Shown here: piece by piece, positions 1 through 12,107 of the stretch
Numbering within the stretch: position 1 is the stretch's first letter
How the letters are laid out: each line of letters opens with the position of its first letter
Origin: Archangium sp.
GTDB lineage: Bacteria > Myxococcota > Myxococcia > Myxococcales > Myxococcaceae
NCBI GenBank assembly: GCA_016793585.1
Contig: JAEUJR010000732.1
Coordinates: 1 to 27,950 of the forward strand
DNA length: 27,950 nt
Reading direction: 5' to 3'
Made by a program: the position numbers and the translations under genes
The notes under the pieces: model-generated
Databases searched by the model: none
What the model saw: the letters and a program-made list of their open reading frames with translations, nothing else
Told to the model about the DNA's origin: nothing

Positions 1-189
1 GTCGACAGCGACGACGTGAGCCGCACGCACGCCCAGCTGCTGCGCATCGACGACGAGTACACCATCGAAGACCTCGACAGCCGCAACGGCGTCTTCTTGA
101 ACGGCCTGCAGGTGCACGCGGCCGTGCTGCGCGACGGAGACCAGCTGCAGCTCGGCGACGTCGTCTTCACCTACAACGAGGGCAGCTGA
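1..189 (+). CDS. FHA-domain protein, C-terminal end (5' part outside window)
   Basis: The frame is open from the first base and ends in TGA at 187-189, leaving 62 residues. They show the C-terminal half of a forkhead-associated domain: VSRTHAQL, then IEDLDSRNGVFLNG, then LRDGDQLQLGDVVF. These are the S-R-x-H and N-G signature residues used to bind phosphothreonine. FHA domains act as phosphopeptide readers downstream of Ser/Thr kinases, which are abundant in myxobacteria. The rest of the protein and any fused domains lie upstream and cannot be seen. The next gene starts 2 bp after this stop, so the two are very likely co-transcribed. Confidence 0.9.
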   Translation, partial: VDSDDVSRTHAQLLRIDDEYTIEDLDSRNGVFLNGLQVHAAVLRDGDQLQLGDVVFTYNEGS

Positions 190-191
190 CG

Positions 192-1079
192 ATGGGGTTC
201 TTCGTTCGGTTCTGGGGCGTGCGCGGCAGCATTCCGACGCCGGGCCCCCGCACGCGCCGCTATGGCGGCAACACCTCGTGCATCGAGATGCGCAGCGACA
301 CCACGGTGCTCATCTTCGACGCGGGCACGGGCCTTCGTGAGCTGGGCGTCTCGCTCATGCGCAACCCGCCGAAAGAGGGGCTCGACCTGCACCTCTTTCT
401 CTCGCACCCGCACTGGGACCACATTCAGGGCTTCCCCTTCTTCGGGCCGGCGTACCTGAAGAACACGACGCTCACGGTGTACGGCAGCGAGAAGAACGAG
501 AACTACCAGCTGCTCTCGGGCCAGATGTCGAACGCGTACTTTCCGGTGGCGTTCAAGGACCTCTCGGCGCGCATCGTGCCCAAGGCCTTCGTCGACGACG
601 AGGTGCAGGCGGGCGACTTCGTGGTGAAGCGCTTCGAGCAGAAGCACCCGGGCGGGAGCGCCGGCTTCCGCGTCGAGCACGACGGCCACGCCTGCGTGTA
701 CGCGACCGACAGCGAGCTCGACCTGATGCTCGTCGACCCGAACGGGCCAGTGAAGTCTCCGCGCACGCTGCGCCGGCTGCCGACGCCGCTGGTCACGCCG
801 ATGAAGAACGCCGACCTGCTCATCGCCGACGCGCAGTACACCGACGAGGAGTACCCGGCGAAGGTGGGCTGGGGCCACGCGCGCGCGAACACCGTCGTGG
901 ACCTCGCGATTCAAGCAGGCGTGAAGCAGCTCGCGCTGACGCACCATGACCCGATGCAGTCTGACCGCGACGTCGACGCGAAGGTGCTGACGGCCTCGGA
1001 GCGCGCGAGAGCCATCGGCGCCGAGCTCGACGTCTTCGGCGCCCGCGAGGGCGTGACGCTTCGGCTCGACCGCGGTTGA
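192..1079 (+). CDS. MBL-fold metallo-hydrolase
   Basis: This is a 295-residue metallo-beta-lactamase-fold protein. The N-terminus (RFWGVRGSIPTPGP, then YGGNTSC) and the metal-binding motif HPHWDH at residues 72-77 are typical of the PhnP/cyclic-phosphodiesterase-like branch of the superfamily. Later metal ligands are probably the Asp in YATDSE and the His pair in LTHHDPMQSD near the C-terminus. No signal peptide or membrane segment is seen, so it should be cytoplasmic. The family hydrolyses phosphodiester or ester bonds, but the substrate cannot be told from sequence. The ATG lies 2 bp after the FHA stop, with GAGG about 9 bases upstream. Coupling to an FHA protein suggests a role in a kinase-linked signalling path, which is inference. 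Confidence 0.9.
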   Translation: MGFFVRFWGVRGSIPTPGPRTRRYGGNTSCIEMRSDTTVLIFDAGTGLRELGVSLMRNPPKEGLDLHLFLSHPHWDHIQGFPFFGPAYLKNTTLTVYGSEKNENYQLLSGQMSNAYFPVAFKDLSARIVPKAFVDDEVQAGDFVVKRFEQKHPGGSAGFRVEHDGHACVYATDSELDLMLVDPNGPVKSPRTLRRLPTPLVTPMKNADLLIADAQYTDEEYPAKVGWGHARANTVVDLAIQAGVKQLALTHHDPMQSDRDVDAKVLTASERARAIGAELDVFGAREGVTLRLDRG

Positions 1080-1090
1080 CGACGAAAGCC

Positions 1091-1154
1091 AGCACGACCT
1101 CGACCACCGCCAGGGGCAACGCGACGGGCCACGAGCACGACTTCAACCACCGCC
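1091..1154. repeat. Imperfect 21-bp direct repeat in a convergent gap
   Basis: Positions 1091-1111 and 1134-1154 are the same 21-bp sequence with two mismatches, offset by 43 bp. They begin AGCACGAC and end ACCACCGCC. They fill most of the 82-bp gap between the MBL hydrolase and the convergent DUF4386-like gene. No clear hairpin with a T-tract is visible. The function is unknown; it may be a small duplication. Confidence 0.5.
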
Positions 1155-1161
1155 CTGGTGC

Positions 1162-1821
1162 TCAGAATTCTGCGGGTGCAACTTCCTTCGGCAGCTCTTC
1201 CGGGGCGACTGGCAACCCCTTCACCAGCAGATACCCGACGAAGGGCACCTCTCCGATGATGGCCGTCAGGGCGACCACCTGGGCGAAGACGGCCCCGAGC
1301 TCGGGCGCGAGCAGGGTGCCCAGCCCATTGAGGCCGTAGCCGACGCCGGCGATCGCGAGCAGCACCCCGAAGGCTCGCGGAATCGCGCCATGGCGAAACA
1401 CGAGCAGGCCGAGCAGCACGCAGTGGAGCGCGAACGTCACCTCCCACACGTGCACCGCGTCGCCGTGCAGGTCGAGCAGCGCGAGCGTCGAATCGGCTGG
1501 AGCCCTCAGCGCCGCGAGTGACAGCACCACGTTGCCGGCCTGCAGCACCGTCATCGCGAGCCGCGCGAACGTCGAGACCAGCGCCAACGTTCGCCCCGCG
1601 CCTTCGAACGCCACGAAGAGCAACGCCGTGAGCAAGAGCTCGGTCACCACCACGAGCAGGTCACTCGCGATGCCGAGCCGAAACAGCCCCACGTGCTCGA
1701 GCAGGTGCACCGTGCGCACGCCGTCGACGGTCGACACCACCTGCGAGGGCACGAACATCATGCTGAAGGGACCGAGCACGGTGAGCAGCAGGTACAGCAG
1801 ACCGGCGAGGCGCGTTTTCAT
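1162..1821 (-). CDS. DUF4386-family-like integral membrane protein
   Basis: A protein of 219 residues, mostly hydrophobic, with about six predicted membrane helices. It opens with RLAGLLYLLLTVLGPFSM and continues with the pattern of the DUF4386 family (LGIASDLL, LLFVAFEGAGRTLAL, then a C-terminal VPFVGYLLVKGLPV). The family has no established function. The ATG at 1821 is preceded by GGAGG only one base away. An in-frame ATG at 1836 (MKKGGMKTR) is the alternative and would move that GGAGG inside the gene. The gene diverges from a LysR regulator 82 bp away, the classic layout for a LysR protein and its target. The longer frame upstream of 1836 runs antisense to the LysR gene and is not credible. 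Confidence 0.82.
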   Translation of the reverse strand: MKTRLAGLLYLLLTVLGPFSMMFVPSQVVSTVDGVRTVHLLEHVGLFRLGIASDLLVVVTELLLTALLFVAFEGAGRTLALVSTFARLAMTVLQAGNVVLSLAALRAPADSTLALLDLHGDAVHVWEVTFALHCVLLGLLVFRHGAIPRAFGVLLAIAGVGYGLNGLGTLLAPELGAVFAQVVALTAIIGEVPFVGYLLVKGLPVAPEELPKEVAPAEF

Positions 1822-1831
1822 GCCTCCTTTC

Positions 1832-1895
1832 TTCATGCATTCGACGACGATGTCTGCGGCCAGACTCGTTGCTCTTCCATGCACTTCTGCATGAA
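1832..1895. promoter_or_regulatory. Candidate LysR operator with CATGCA half-sites
   Basis: The divergent gap holds a perfect inverted repeat CATGCA-cttc-TGCATG at 1878-1893. A further CATGCA lies at 1834-1839. The outer pair, TTCATGCA (1832-1839) and TGCATGAA (1888-1895), are exact 8-bp inverted copies. Paired dyads of this kind between a LysR gene and a divergent target are the usual binding pattern for the family. The proximal half-site lies over the possible ATG at 1836 of the DUF4386-like gene. The sites are seen directly; binding is inferred. Confidence 0.5.
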
Positions 1896-1903
1896 TCTCG
1901 GGC

Positions 1904-2869
1904 ATGGACTGGCCGCAGGCAGACTTCGACTGGAACCTCGTGCGCGCGTTCCTCGCGACGGCAGAAGAGGGCTCGTACTCGGCGGCGGCGAAGGTTCTGC
2001 GGCTCGCGCAGCCCACCATCGGCCGACAGGTGGCGTTGCTCGAGCAACAGCTGGGCGTGGCCTTGTTCGAGCGTGCCGGCCGTGGCGTGGCGCTGACGCC
2101 GACCGGCCTCGAGCTCGTCGAGCACGTGCGCAACATGTCGGAGGCCGCCCTCAAGCTCTCGCGCGTGGCAGCAGGGCAGTCGCTCGCGCTCGAAGGGCCC
2201 ATCATTCTGTCGGCGAGTGAGGTCGACGCGGCGGTGCACCTCGCGCCCCTGGTGCCGAAGCTGCGCGCGCTCGTTCCAGGCCTCGAGGTCGAGCTCATCG
2301 CGTCGAACGAAGCCCAGGACCTGCGGCGCCGTGAAGCCGACATCGCGCTGCGCGGCTTTCGCCCATCGGAGCCCGAGCTCATCGCCCGGCGCGTTCGCGA
2401 CAGCCACGCGTGCCTCTACGCGTCGACGGCCTGGCTCCGCAGCTTCGGCAAGGTGACGAAGCGCTCGCTCTCGCGCGCGACGTTCGTCGGCTTCGACAGG
2501 AGCGACACGCTCCGACGCGGGCTCGCGGCGCTCGGGCTCGAGCTCACCGCCGACAACTTCCCCATTCTCACGCGCAGCCAGCACACGCAGTGGGCGTTGG
2601 TGAAGGCTGGTGCTGGCATCGGCATCATGACGACCGACGTCGGCGACCACGAACCGGGCGTGCAGCGCGTGCTGAAGGAGCTGCCGCCCATCACCATTCC
2701 CATGTGGCTCGTCACCCATCGCGAGGTGCACACGAGCCGACGCGTGCGGGTGGTCGCCGATTTCCTCTACTCGGCCCTCGGCGGAACGCGCGACGGCGGT
2801 GAGCTGGTGTGGACGTCGTCGGGCCGCGGCAAGGGCTCGGTGCAGCGCCGTCGGAGAGAGAAGTCGTGA
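1904..2869 (+). CDS. LysR-family transcriptional regulator
   Basis: A protein of 321 residues. An N-terminal winged helix-turn-helix spans about residues 8-70 ([20 protein letters not shown], then [23 protein letters not shown]), followed by a LysR substrate-binding domain of about residues 95-300. The domain order and length fit the family. The conserved inducer-pocket segment near the C-terminus reads [19 protein letters not shown]. The tail after about residue 300 is basic and probably disordered. No strong Shine-Dalgarno is seen before the ATG. The gene diverges from the DUF4386-like membrane protein, which is its most likely target, together with itself. The effector is unknown. Confidence 0.93.
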   Translation: MDWPQADFDWNLVRAFLATAEEGSYSAAAKVLRLAQPTIGRQVALLEQQLGVALFERAGRGVALTPTGLELVEHVRNMSEAALKLSRVAAGQSLALEGPIILSASEVDAAVHLAPLVPKLRALVPGLEVELIASNEAQDLRRREADIALRGFRPSEPELIARRVRDSHACLYASTAWLRSFGKVTKRSLSRATFVGFDRSDTLRRGLAALGLELTADNFPILTRSQHTQWALVKAGAGIGIMTTDVGDHEPGVQRVLKELPPITIPMWLVTHREVHTSRRVRVVADFLYSALGGTRDGGELVWTSSGRGKGSVQRRRREKS

Positions 2870-2900
2870 CGGTTCGTCTCGTTGGGCTAGAAAACCAGAC

Positions 2901-4241
2901 GTGCCCCGACCGCTGCGTGACCCCGTGAAGAGGACGCTTGCGCCCCGCCGTGAGCCCGTCGCCGAGGTCGTTCGCCGCACCGATGAGCGCCGCGCCCAGG
3001 TGTCGCTGCACTTCAAGATTCTCACCGGCTACGTGGTGCTCGCCGCCGCGCTCGTCGGCCTCTTCGCGCTCGGCGCCGCCTGGGACTGGACGCTGAAGAT
3101 CATCGCCGCCTCCATCGTGACGCTCGTGCTGGCCATCGTGCTGCCGTCGCTCGTGCTTCGCGTCAGCCGCGTGCGCGTGTTGTCGGCGACCGCCCTCGAG
3201 ATCTCCCGCGGCGACTTGAGCCGACGCGTGAACCTCGAAGCCGGCGGGCTGCGTGACGACATCGACGAGCTCGCCGTTGCCATCGCCGACATGCAGGAGA
3301 ACCTGCGCGAGCTGGTGAGCTCGATTCAACGTACCGCCGAGTCGGTCGCGTCGTCGGCCTCCGCGCTCGAAGGCAGCGCCGAGGGCGTCAACGCGCAGGC
3401 CACCGAGGTCGGCTCGTCGATGATTCGCATCGCCGCCGGCGCCGAGTCGCAGAAGTCGCTCGTCGGCAAGGCGAGCACGGCCATCACCGACATGGCGCAG
3501 GCGCTCCAGCGCACGGCCGCGACCGCCGAGGAGTCGACGAAGGCCGCCGCCGCTACCAGCGCCTCGGCCGTCGAAGGCAGCAACGCCGCCACGCTGGCCG
3601 GCGAGAAGGTGCGCAAGGTGTTCTCGCGCATCGAGGCCGCCAGCCACGAGGTCTTCAAGTTCGGAGAGAAGACGCAGGAGATCTCGAAGATCGTCGACGC
3701 CATCACCAACGTCGCCCAGCAGACGAACCTGCTCGCGCTCAACGCCACCATCGAGGCCGCGCGCGCCGGTGAGTACGGCCGTGGCTTCGCCGTCGTCGCC
3801 GACGAGGTTCGCAAGCTCGCCGAGAGCGCGGGCAAGAGCGCCGAGCAGATCAGCCTGCTCGCCCGCAACATCAGCCAGCAGTCGACGCTCGTCGTGAGCG
3901 CGATGAAAGAGGGCATCGAAGAGCTCGCCGAAGGCCGTGAAGACCTCACGACCATCGTGCGCTCCATGGGCCGCATCTCGGACAGCGCGCGCAACGGCGC
4001 CGAGAAGGTGGCGCTCATCAGCGACTTCGCCCGTGAGCAGCAGAAGGGCTCGGAGTCGATGGTGCAGGCGATGACCGAGATCTCCTCGGTCGCGCGCAAC
4101 AACGCCGAAGCGACCGACGCCGTGAAGCGCGTCATCGAAGAGCAGACCGAGGCCGTGTCGCAGATGACGGCCGCCTCGCAAGAGCTCGCGAACCTGTCGG
4201 AGGAGATGCAGGTCATCGTTCGTCGCTTCAGGTTGATGTGA
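2901..4241 (+). CDS. Methyl-accepting chemotaxis protein with minimal periplasmic part
   Basis: From GTG 2901 the protein has 446 residues. After a basic N-terminal tail there are two membrane helices (about 41-58 and 64-87) separated by only a few residues (GAAWDW), then a HAMP-like region ([11 protein letters not shown]) and a long coiled coil. The receptor hairpin tip is intact: [19 protein letters not shown] then [16 protein letters not shown], the part that binds CheA and CheW. There is no room for a ligand-binding periplasmic domain, so any signal must be sensed in the membrane, by the cytoplasmic part or through a partner. An upstream ATG (2799) would overlap the LysR gene with an implausible Arg-rich tail; GTG 2925 is an alternative start. 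No CheA, CheW or CheR gene is nearby, so it is an orphan receptor. It overlaps the next gene by 4 bp. Confidence 0.9.
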   Translation: MPRPLRDPVKRTLAPRREPVAEVVRRTDERRAQVSLHFKILTGYVVLAAALVGLFALGAAWDWTLKIIAASIVTLVLAIVLPSLVLRVSRVRVLSATALEISRGDLSRRVNLEAGGLRDDIDELAVAIADMQENLRELVSSIQRTAESVASSASALEGSAEGVNAQATEVGSSMIRIAAGAESQKSLVGKASTAITDMAQALQRTAATAEESTKAAAATSASAVEGSNAATLAGEKVRKVFSRIEAASHEVFKFGEKTQEISKIVDAITNVAQQTNLLALNATIEAARAGEYGRGFAVVADEVRKLAESAGKSAEQISLLARNISQQSTLVVSAMKEGIEELAEGREDLTTIVRSMGRISDSARNGAEKVALISDFAREQQKGSESMVQAMTEISSVARNNAEATDAVKRVIEEQTEAVSQMTAASQELANLSEEMQVIVRRFRLM

Positions 4242-5803
4242 ACGCCCGCGACGAGTTCGCGCGAATTCAACGCGCCCGCGAACGCCTCGCCCCCGACGAC
4301 CCTGCCGACGCGAAGCTCGCCAGACGCGAGGCCGACCTGCTGCGAGAACATCGCGACGACTGGCAGGTGAACGACTTTCGTGACGTCTTCCGCGGCGGGG
4401 CGGTCGTCGAGGTCACGCTCGACGCCTACCGCGAGAAGCCCACGCTGAAGTCGCTAATGGCGAAGGCGCCGCTCGAGAAGGTGACGCTGTCGGGGCCGGT
4501 GAAGGGGGCGTGGGCGAAGCGTTTCCTGGAGCCATCACTCACGCGGCTGCATGAAGTCGTCGTGCAGAACGACGCCGGGCACGCGGCGTTCATGAAGTCA
4601 CCGTTCGCGAGATCGATGCGGCGGCTCGAGCTGACGGCCGCAGACGCGAAGCTGGTGGCGAAGGGCGGCTTCGCGGTGACCGAAGCCTCGAACCGGCTCG
4701 ACGAAGACCCGACGTGGGTGACGAAGCTCGGGCCGGCGCTGGCGACGATGCAGGTGCTGAAGGTGGCCCACGCCTCCGACGCGACGCTGGCGCTCCTCGC
4801 GCGGGAGGCGGTGGCGCTGAAGGCGCTGGTGCTCGAGGAGCCGACGGGAACGCTGGCGCCGTTGGCTGCGCTCTCCAAACGGCTCGGCTCACTCGAGGTC
4901 ACGGCCGAGCTCACACCCACGCAGGGCGCGATGCTCGCGCGCTGCCGGGTGACGCGCCTGTTCGCGCTCGTGAGCGACACGCCGCTCCTCCCGCTATTGA
5001 AGAAGCTCGGAGAGCACCTCGAGTCTCTTCGCCTGCCGTCACGTGACGTCCGCCTGCTCGACGAGGTCGCCTTTCCACGGCTGCGCGAGCTCGTGCTCTA
5101 TCGGCCGACGCACCTGCCGAAGCGCTTTCCGCCGTCGCTCACCTCGCTCCGCATCGACGCGGCGACCGACCTGACGGACGAGCATCTGCGCGCGCTGAAG
5201 GCGTCGAAGGTGCTGCGCGAGTTGACGCTCGATTTCTGCGAGCTGGGCGACGCGCAGGCGCGGCTGTTCGTGAATTGGCCGAAGAACGCGGGGCTGCACA
5301 CGCTCTCACTCAACGGCAACCACGTGCTCGACGCCGGCGTGCGGCGGGCACTCGAGGAGCGCTTCGGCATCAAGCGCTTCGACTCGGTCGGGCTCGCGTT
5401 CGGGTACCAGCACCCCCTCGAGGAGCCGAAGCCCGTCGTGCCCGAGCCTCCACCGCCGAAGCAGCGGCCCGCGCCGAAGCCGTTGCCACGCCGCAGAGAC
5501 GGCCTCGCGGGCCTGAAGGAGCTCGTCGGTCGCGCACACTTCGCCAGCTGGGACGGCTACGTCGACGCGAAGCTCATCGCGCGCGGGGAGCGGCTCATCG
5601 ACGACTGTGCGCGTGCCCTGCAGACAGCCCCCGAAGCGAAGCAGCTCGCCGTGCTGCGCCGCTGCATCGCGGGCTTCAACCGGTTCTCCGACTCGCTGCA
5701 CACCATCGAAGCCGAAGACATCATGACGACCTTCAACCAGCTCGTTCGGTACACGAAGTACGCGGGCGAAGAAGACCTCGCCGACCGGTGGCGCGACTTC
5801 TGA
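4238..5803 (+). CDS. Leucine-rich-repeat-like cytoplasmic protein with helical C-terminal domain
   Basis: A protein of 521 residues starting at GTG 4238, inside the stop region of the chemoreceptor (GTGA overlap), so translation is coupled. About residues 65-375 contain irregular leucine-rich segments such as [50 protein letters not shown] and [11 protein letters not shown], a degenerate LRR solenoid. A Pro-rich linker ([16 protein letters not shown], about 405-425) leads to a helical domain of about 90 residues ([22 protein letters not shown], ending LADRWRDF) that resembles an uncharacterised domain found in many bacterial proteins. No signal peptide is visible. The coupling to a receptor suggests a protein partner for it, which is inference. 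Biochemical function is not recognised. Confidence 0.85.
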   Translation: MNARDEFARIQRARERLAPDDPADAKLARREADLLREHRDDWQVNDFRDVFRGGAVVEVTLDAYREKPTLKSLMAKAPLEKVTLSGPVKGAWAKRFLEPSLTRLHEVVVQNDAGHAAFMKSPFARSMRRLELTAADAKLVAKGGFAVTEASNRLDEDPTWVTKLGPALATMQVLKVAHASDATLALLAREAVALKALVLEEPTGTLAPLAALSKRLGSLEVTAELTPTQGAMLARCRVTRLFALVSDTPLLPLLKKLGEHLESLRLPSRDVRLLDEVAFPRLRELVLYRPTHLPKRFPPSLTSLRIDAATDLTDEHLRALKASKVLRELTLDFCELGDAQARLFVNWPKNAGLHTLSLNGNHVLDAGVRRALEERFGIKRFDSVGLAFGYQHPLEEPKPVVPEPPPPKQRPAPKPLPRRRDGLAGLKELVGRAHFASWDGYVDAKLIARGERLIDDCARALQTAPEAKQLAVLRRCIAGFNRFSDSLHTIEAEDIMTTFNQLVRYTKYAGEEDLADRWRDF

Positions 5804-5927
5804 GCTTGGGCCGCGAGGTTCATGGAAGTTCCATGCTCCGAACGCGCCCATGGCAGCTGACCTGTCGGAGCGCTCACAGCGTCGAAGGTCACAGCCTCTG
5901 CTCGAGCCGACACGAACGCCAACGCCA

Positions 5928-5957
5928 ACGGCCCCGGCAGTTTCCCGCCAGGGCCGT
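5928..5957. terminator. Hairpin between convergent genes
   Basis: ACGGCCC (5928-5934) pairs exactly with GGGCCGT (5951-5957), and GGC (5936-5938) with GCC (5947-5949), around an 8-base loop with one C-A mismatch in the stem. It lies between the LRR-like gene (+, ends 5803) and the Cys-rich gene (-, ends 5984), as expected of a two-way terminator. No T-tract follows in either direction, so Rho-independent action is uncertain. A second short dyad, CATGG-aagtt-CCATG, lies at 5821-5835. Confidence 0.45.
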
Positions 5958-5983
5958 CGAACTTCAGTCTGTACTCCACCGGT

Positions 5984-6796
5984 TCAGAACGCGGCGACCG
6001 TCACCATCGCAGCATCGGCGCGCGTGTTCCGTGAGCTCACCGCCGCCATGCGCTTCAGGTTGCCCAGCTCACGCTCCGCCGCTTCGCGACGCTGAATCAG
6101 GGCTTCCCGCTCGGCCAACGCTTCGGCGTTCACTCGAGACCCGCCGACCGCACCGACGACGATCATCGCGACACCACCGAGGCCGATGAGCAGCACGGGA
6201 ATCCCCACGACGGGAATCGCGAGCAGAATCAGGCCAGCCAGCGCCAGAGGGGAGAGCACCGCTCCGATGACGACGAGGGCAATCGAACCACCCGGCCACC
6301 CCGTCTGCACCGCGCGAAGCTGCGCGTTGATGGAGTCGATGTCGGTCTCGAGCGTGAGAATCTGCTGGCTGATGCTCATGCCGCCTTCACGGCTGGGCAG
6401 CGGCGGTGCCGACTGCGCGCCGACGAGGGTAGCCGAACGATTCACGGGCGCCGGCGCATCAGCCGAGAGCCGCGCGTTCGAAGGAACGTACGCCGGCGCG
6501 ACTGCGGGAGGAGGAGGCGGCGGCGAGAAGGTCGCGTTCGACGACGAACCACCGCGCACCTTGCAGACCTTCGCCACGCAGCGCAGCGAGCCGTCGCTCG
6601 AGCAGTCAGCGGTCGCCTCGCATGCCTGGCCCTCCTTCGTCTGCGGCACCGCAACGGCCGGAGCTGCGCACTGCGAGTTGATGCACTTGAGCCCGGTGCG
6701 GCAATCGGCGCGGGCGCGGCACGATTCACCGACGTCTCCGAGCAGCGAGTCAGGGGTCTGGGTCAGCAGGATGGCAATGAGATGGGCGGTCAACAT
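5984..6796 (-). CDS. Cys-rich (Dickkopf-like) membrane protein
   Basis: A protein of 270 residues from ATG 6796. A short hydrophobic N-terminus (MLTAHLIAILL) looks like an export signal. Two Cys-rich modules follow (GESCRARADCRTGLKCINSQC, and GQACEATADCSSDGSLRC ending VAKVC), resembling the Dickkopf N-terminal-like Cys motif common in myxobacterial exported proteins. Then comes a Pro-rich stretch (SPPPPPPAVAP), a short coiled coil (SISQQILTLETDIDSINAQL), two close membrane helices (SIALVVIGAVLSPLALAGLI and VVGIPVLLIGLGGVAMIVVG), and a charged C-terminal coiled coil (EREALIQRREAAERELGNL). Whether the Cys modules sit outside the inner membrane is inferred. Function unknown. A longer reading to 7195 has no support from composition. 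Confidence 0.75.
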   Translation of the reverse strand: MLTAHLIAILLTQTPDSLLGDVGESCRARADCRTGLKCINSQCAAPAVAVPQTKEGQACEATADCSSDGSLRCVAKVCKVRGGSSSNATFSPPPPPPAVAPAYVPSNARLSADAPAPVNRSATLVGAQSAPPLPSREGGMSISQQILTLETDIDSINAQLRAVQTGWPGGSIALVVIGAVLSPLALAGLILLAIPVVGIPVLLIGLGGVAMIVVGAVGGSRVNAEALAEREALIQRREAAERELGNLKRMAAVSSRNTRADAAMVTVAAF

Positions 6797-7119
6797 GGGG
6801 GCCTCGTTGGAGTGAGTGGAGCGCCGAGCCCTCGTGCAAACGTGCGGCAGACCCAAGCCGTTGAGATCCCGATCATTCGCGTCTCCCCCTTTGGACGACG
6901 AAGACCTACCGTCCCGGGCCATGTTCGAGGGGGTCTCCCGGGTGAAATGGAAACGAAGGGTGACGCGGGCGCGTCGATTCCCACCGAGCTGAGGGCGCTG
7001 ACAAAGAACGCCGCTTCCGCGCGTCGGGAGGCGCGCGCCGGTGCAGCTCGCGCTGAAGTGACTCGCGAAGGGCAACACGCGCGCCCGGCAGGTGCTCGGC
7101 GAGGCCGAGCGACGGCTAA
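6797..7119. other. 323-bp intergenic stretch
   Basis: Between the Cys-rich gene start and the hibernation factor stop. It contains the hairpin listed at 7094-7110 and two copies of the self-palindrome CCCGGG (6913-6918 and 6937-6942). Small frames on both strands have no convincing start context or protein character. The promoter of the Cys-rich gene should lie here on the minus strand, but no clear -35/-10 pair was found. Confidence 0.5.
7094..7110 (-). terminator. Hairpin after the hibernation factor gene
   Basis: GCTCGGC (7094-7100) and GCCGAGC (7104-7110) form a perfect 7-bp GC-rich stem with a 3-base loop, nine bases after the stop codon of the minus-strand HPF-like gene. The position is that of an intrinsic terminator, but there is no T-tract. 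Confidence 0.5.
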
Positions 7120-7464
7120 CTACGCCTCGGGGTGACGAACGGAGTCGCGACGGTGTTGCTGCTCGCGGCCCAGCGAGTGCTCGAGCGCGCGGCACAGCTT
7201 CTCGGCGGCACCAACCACCGCGTCCAACACGACGCTCGCGTGGTGCGTGACGGCCTCGGGGTTCCGACCAGACATGCGGACCTCCATCACGCAGCGCACG
7301 TCGTTCTTCGCGTGGCCACGGCCGTCTTCGTCGCTGAGGTGCACCTCGACGCGGCTGATGCGGTCGCTGAAGTGCGCGAGGGCGTTCGAGACCACGTCTT
7401 TGATGGCCTCGCGCCGGTCTTCGTGCCCAGTCAGCGTCGCATCAGTGTTGATTTGAATGATCAT
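7120..7464 (-). CDS. hpf: Short HPF/RaiA-type ribosome hibernation factor
   Basis: A 114-residue protein from ATG 7464. The start is set by AGGAG five bases upstream (7470-7474). The fold pattern is that of the ribosome hibernation factor/RaiA family: MIIQINTDATLTGHEDRREAIKDVV, SNALAHFSDRISRVEVHLSDED, then VMEVRMSGRNPEAVTHHASVV, DAVVGAAEKLCRALEHSL. It is a single-domain (short) form without the dimerising C-terminal domain of long HPF. Such proteins bind the 30S decoding region and silence ribosomes in starvation. The central region (HAKNDVRCVMEV) is somewhat divergent, so the symbol is tentative. A sigma-54 promoter lies just upstream and a hairpin just downstream, so it is probably a single-gene transcript. 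Confidence 0.85.
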   Translation of the reverse strand: MIIQINTDATLTGHEDRREAIKDVVSNALAHFSDRISRVEVHLSDEDGRGHAKNDVRCVMEVRMSGRNPEAVTHHASVVLDAVVGAAEKLCRALEHSLGREQQHRRDSVRHPEA

Positions 7465-7496
7465 CGGATCTCCTGAAAGGGTCCGGAGCCGTTGAT

Positions 7497-7512
7497 TGCA
7501 AGGGCTCGTCCA
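7497..7512 (-). promoter_or_regulatory. Sigma-54 promoter of the hibernation factor gene
   Basis: On the minus strand the sequence reads TGGACGAGCCCTTGCA. It has the GG (-24) and GC (-12) dinucleotides exactly ten bases apart and a perfect TTGCA -12 element; the -24 element TGGACG differs from the TGGCAC consensus after the invariant TGG. Counting from the -12 C, transcription would start near 7486, leaving a leader of about 22 bases that contains the AGGAG ribosome site. All the spacings fit. Confidence 0.65.
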
Positions 7513-7542
7513 CGAGGGAAAGCCCGGCAATCATTCGAGTCT

Positions 7543-7558
7543 TCAGCCCAGGGGCTGA
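7543..7558. promoter_or_regulatory. Palindrome upstream of the sigma-54 promoter
   Basis: TCAGCCC (7543-7549) and GGGCTGA (7552-7558) are exact inverted copies separated by two bases. The centre lies about 65 bp upstream of the predicted start near 7486, where an enhancer-binding-protein site could sit. The same dyad is about 57 bp after the topoisomerase-helicase stop and could instead be part of its terminator. A larger 8-bp inverted repeat (GCTGACGG 7554-7561, CCGTCAGC 7612-7619) spans the gap and includes that stop codon. Confidence 0.35.
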
Positions 7559-7614
7559 CGGTGCCTTCGCGGCAGCCAGCTCGGAGCGCAACTTCAGCGC
7601 GCCTGGGAACGCCG

Positions 7615-12033
<4,419 letters not shown>

Positions 12034-12107
12034 GTCAGAGCGTCATACACGGTGGGGCTGACATCGCGCTGCCCAGCCCGCGACCGGCTAGACGAGGAAC
12101 GGCCGAC

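Noticed and set aside
2712..4181. Long minus-strand frame over the chemoreceptor
   Set aside because: It is antisense to a protein with clear motifs; its Arg/Gly/His-rich translation is typical of a shadow frame in high-GC DNA.
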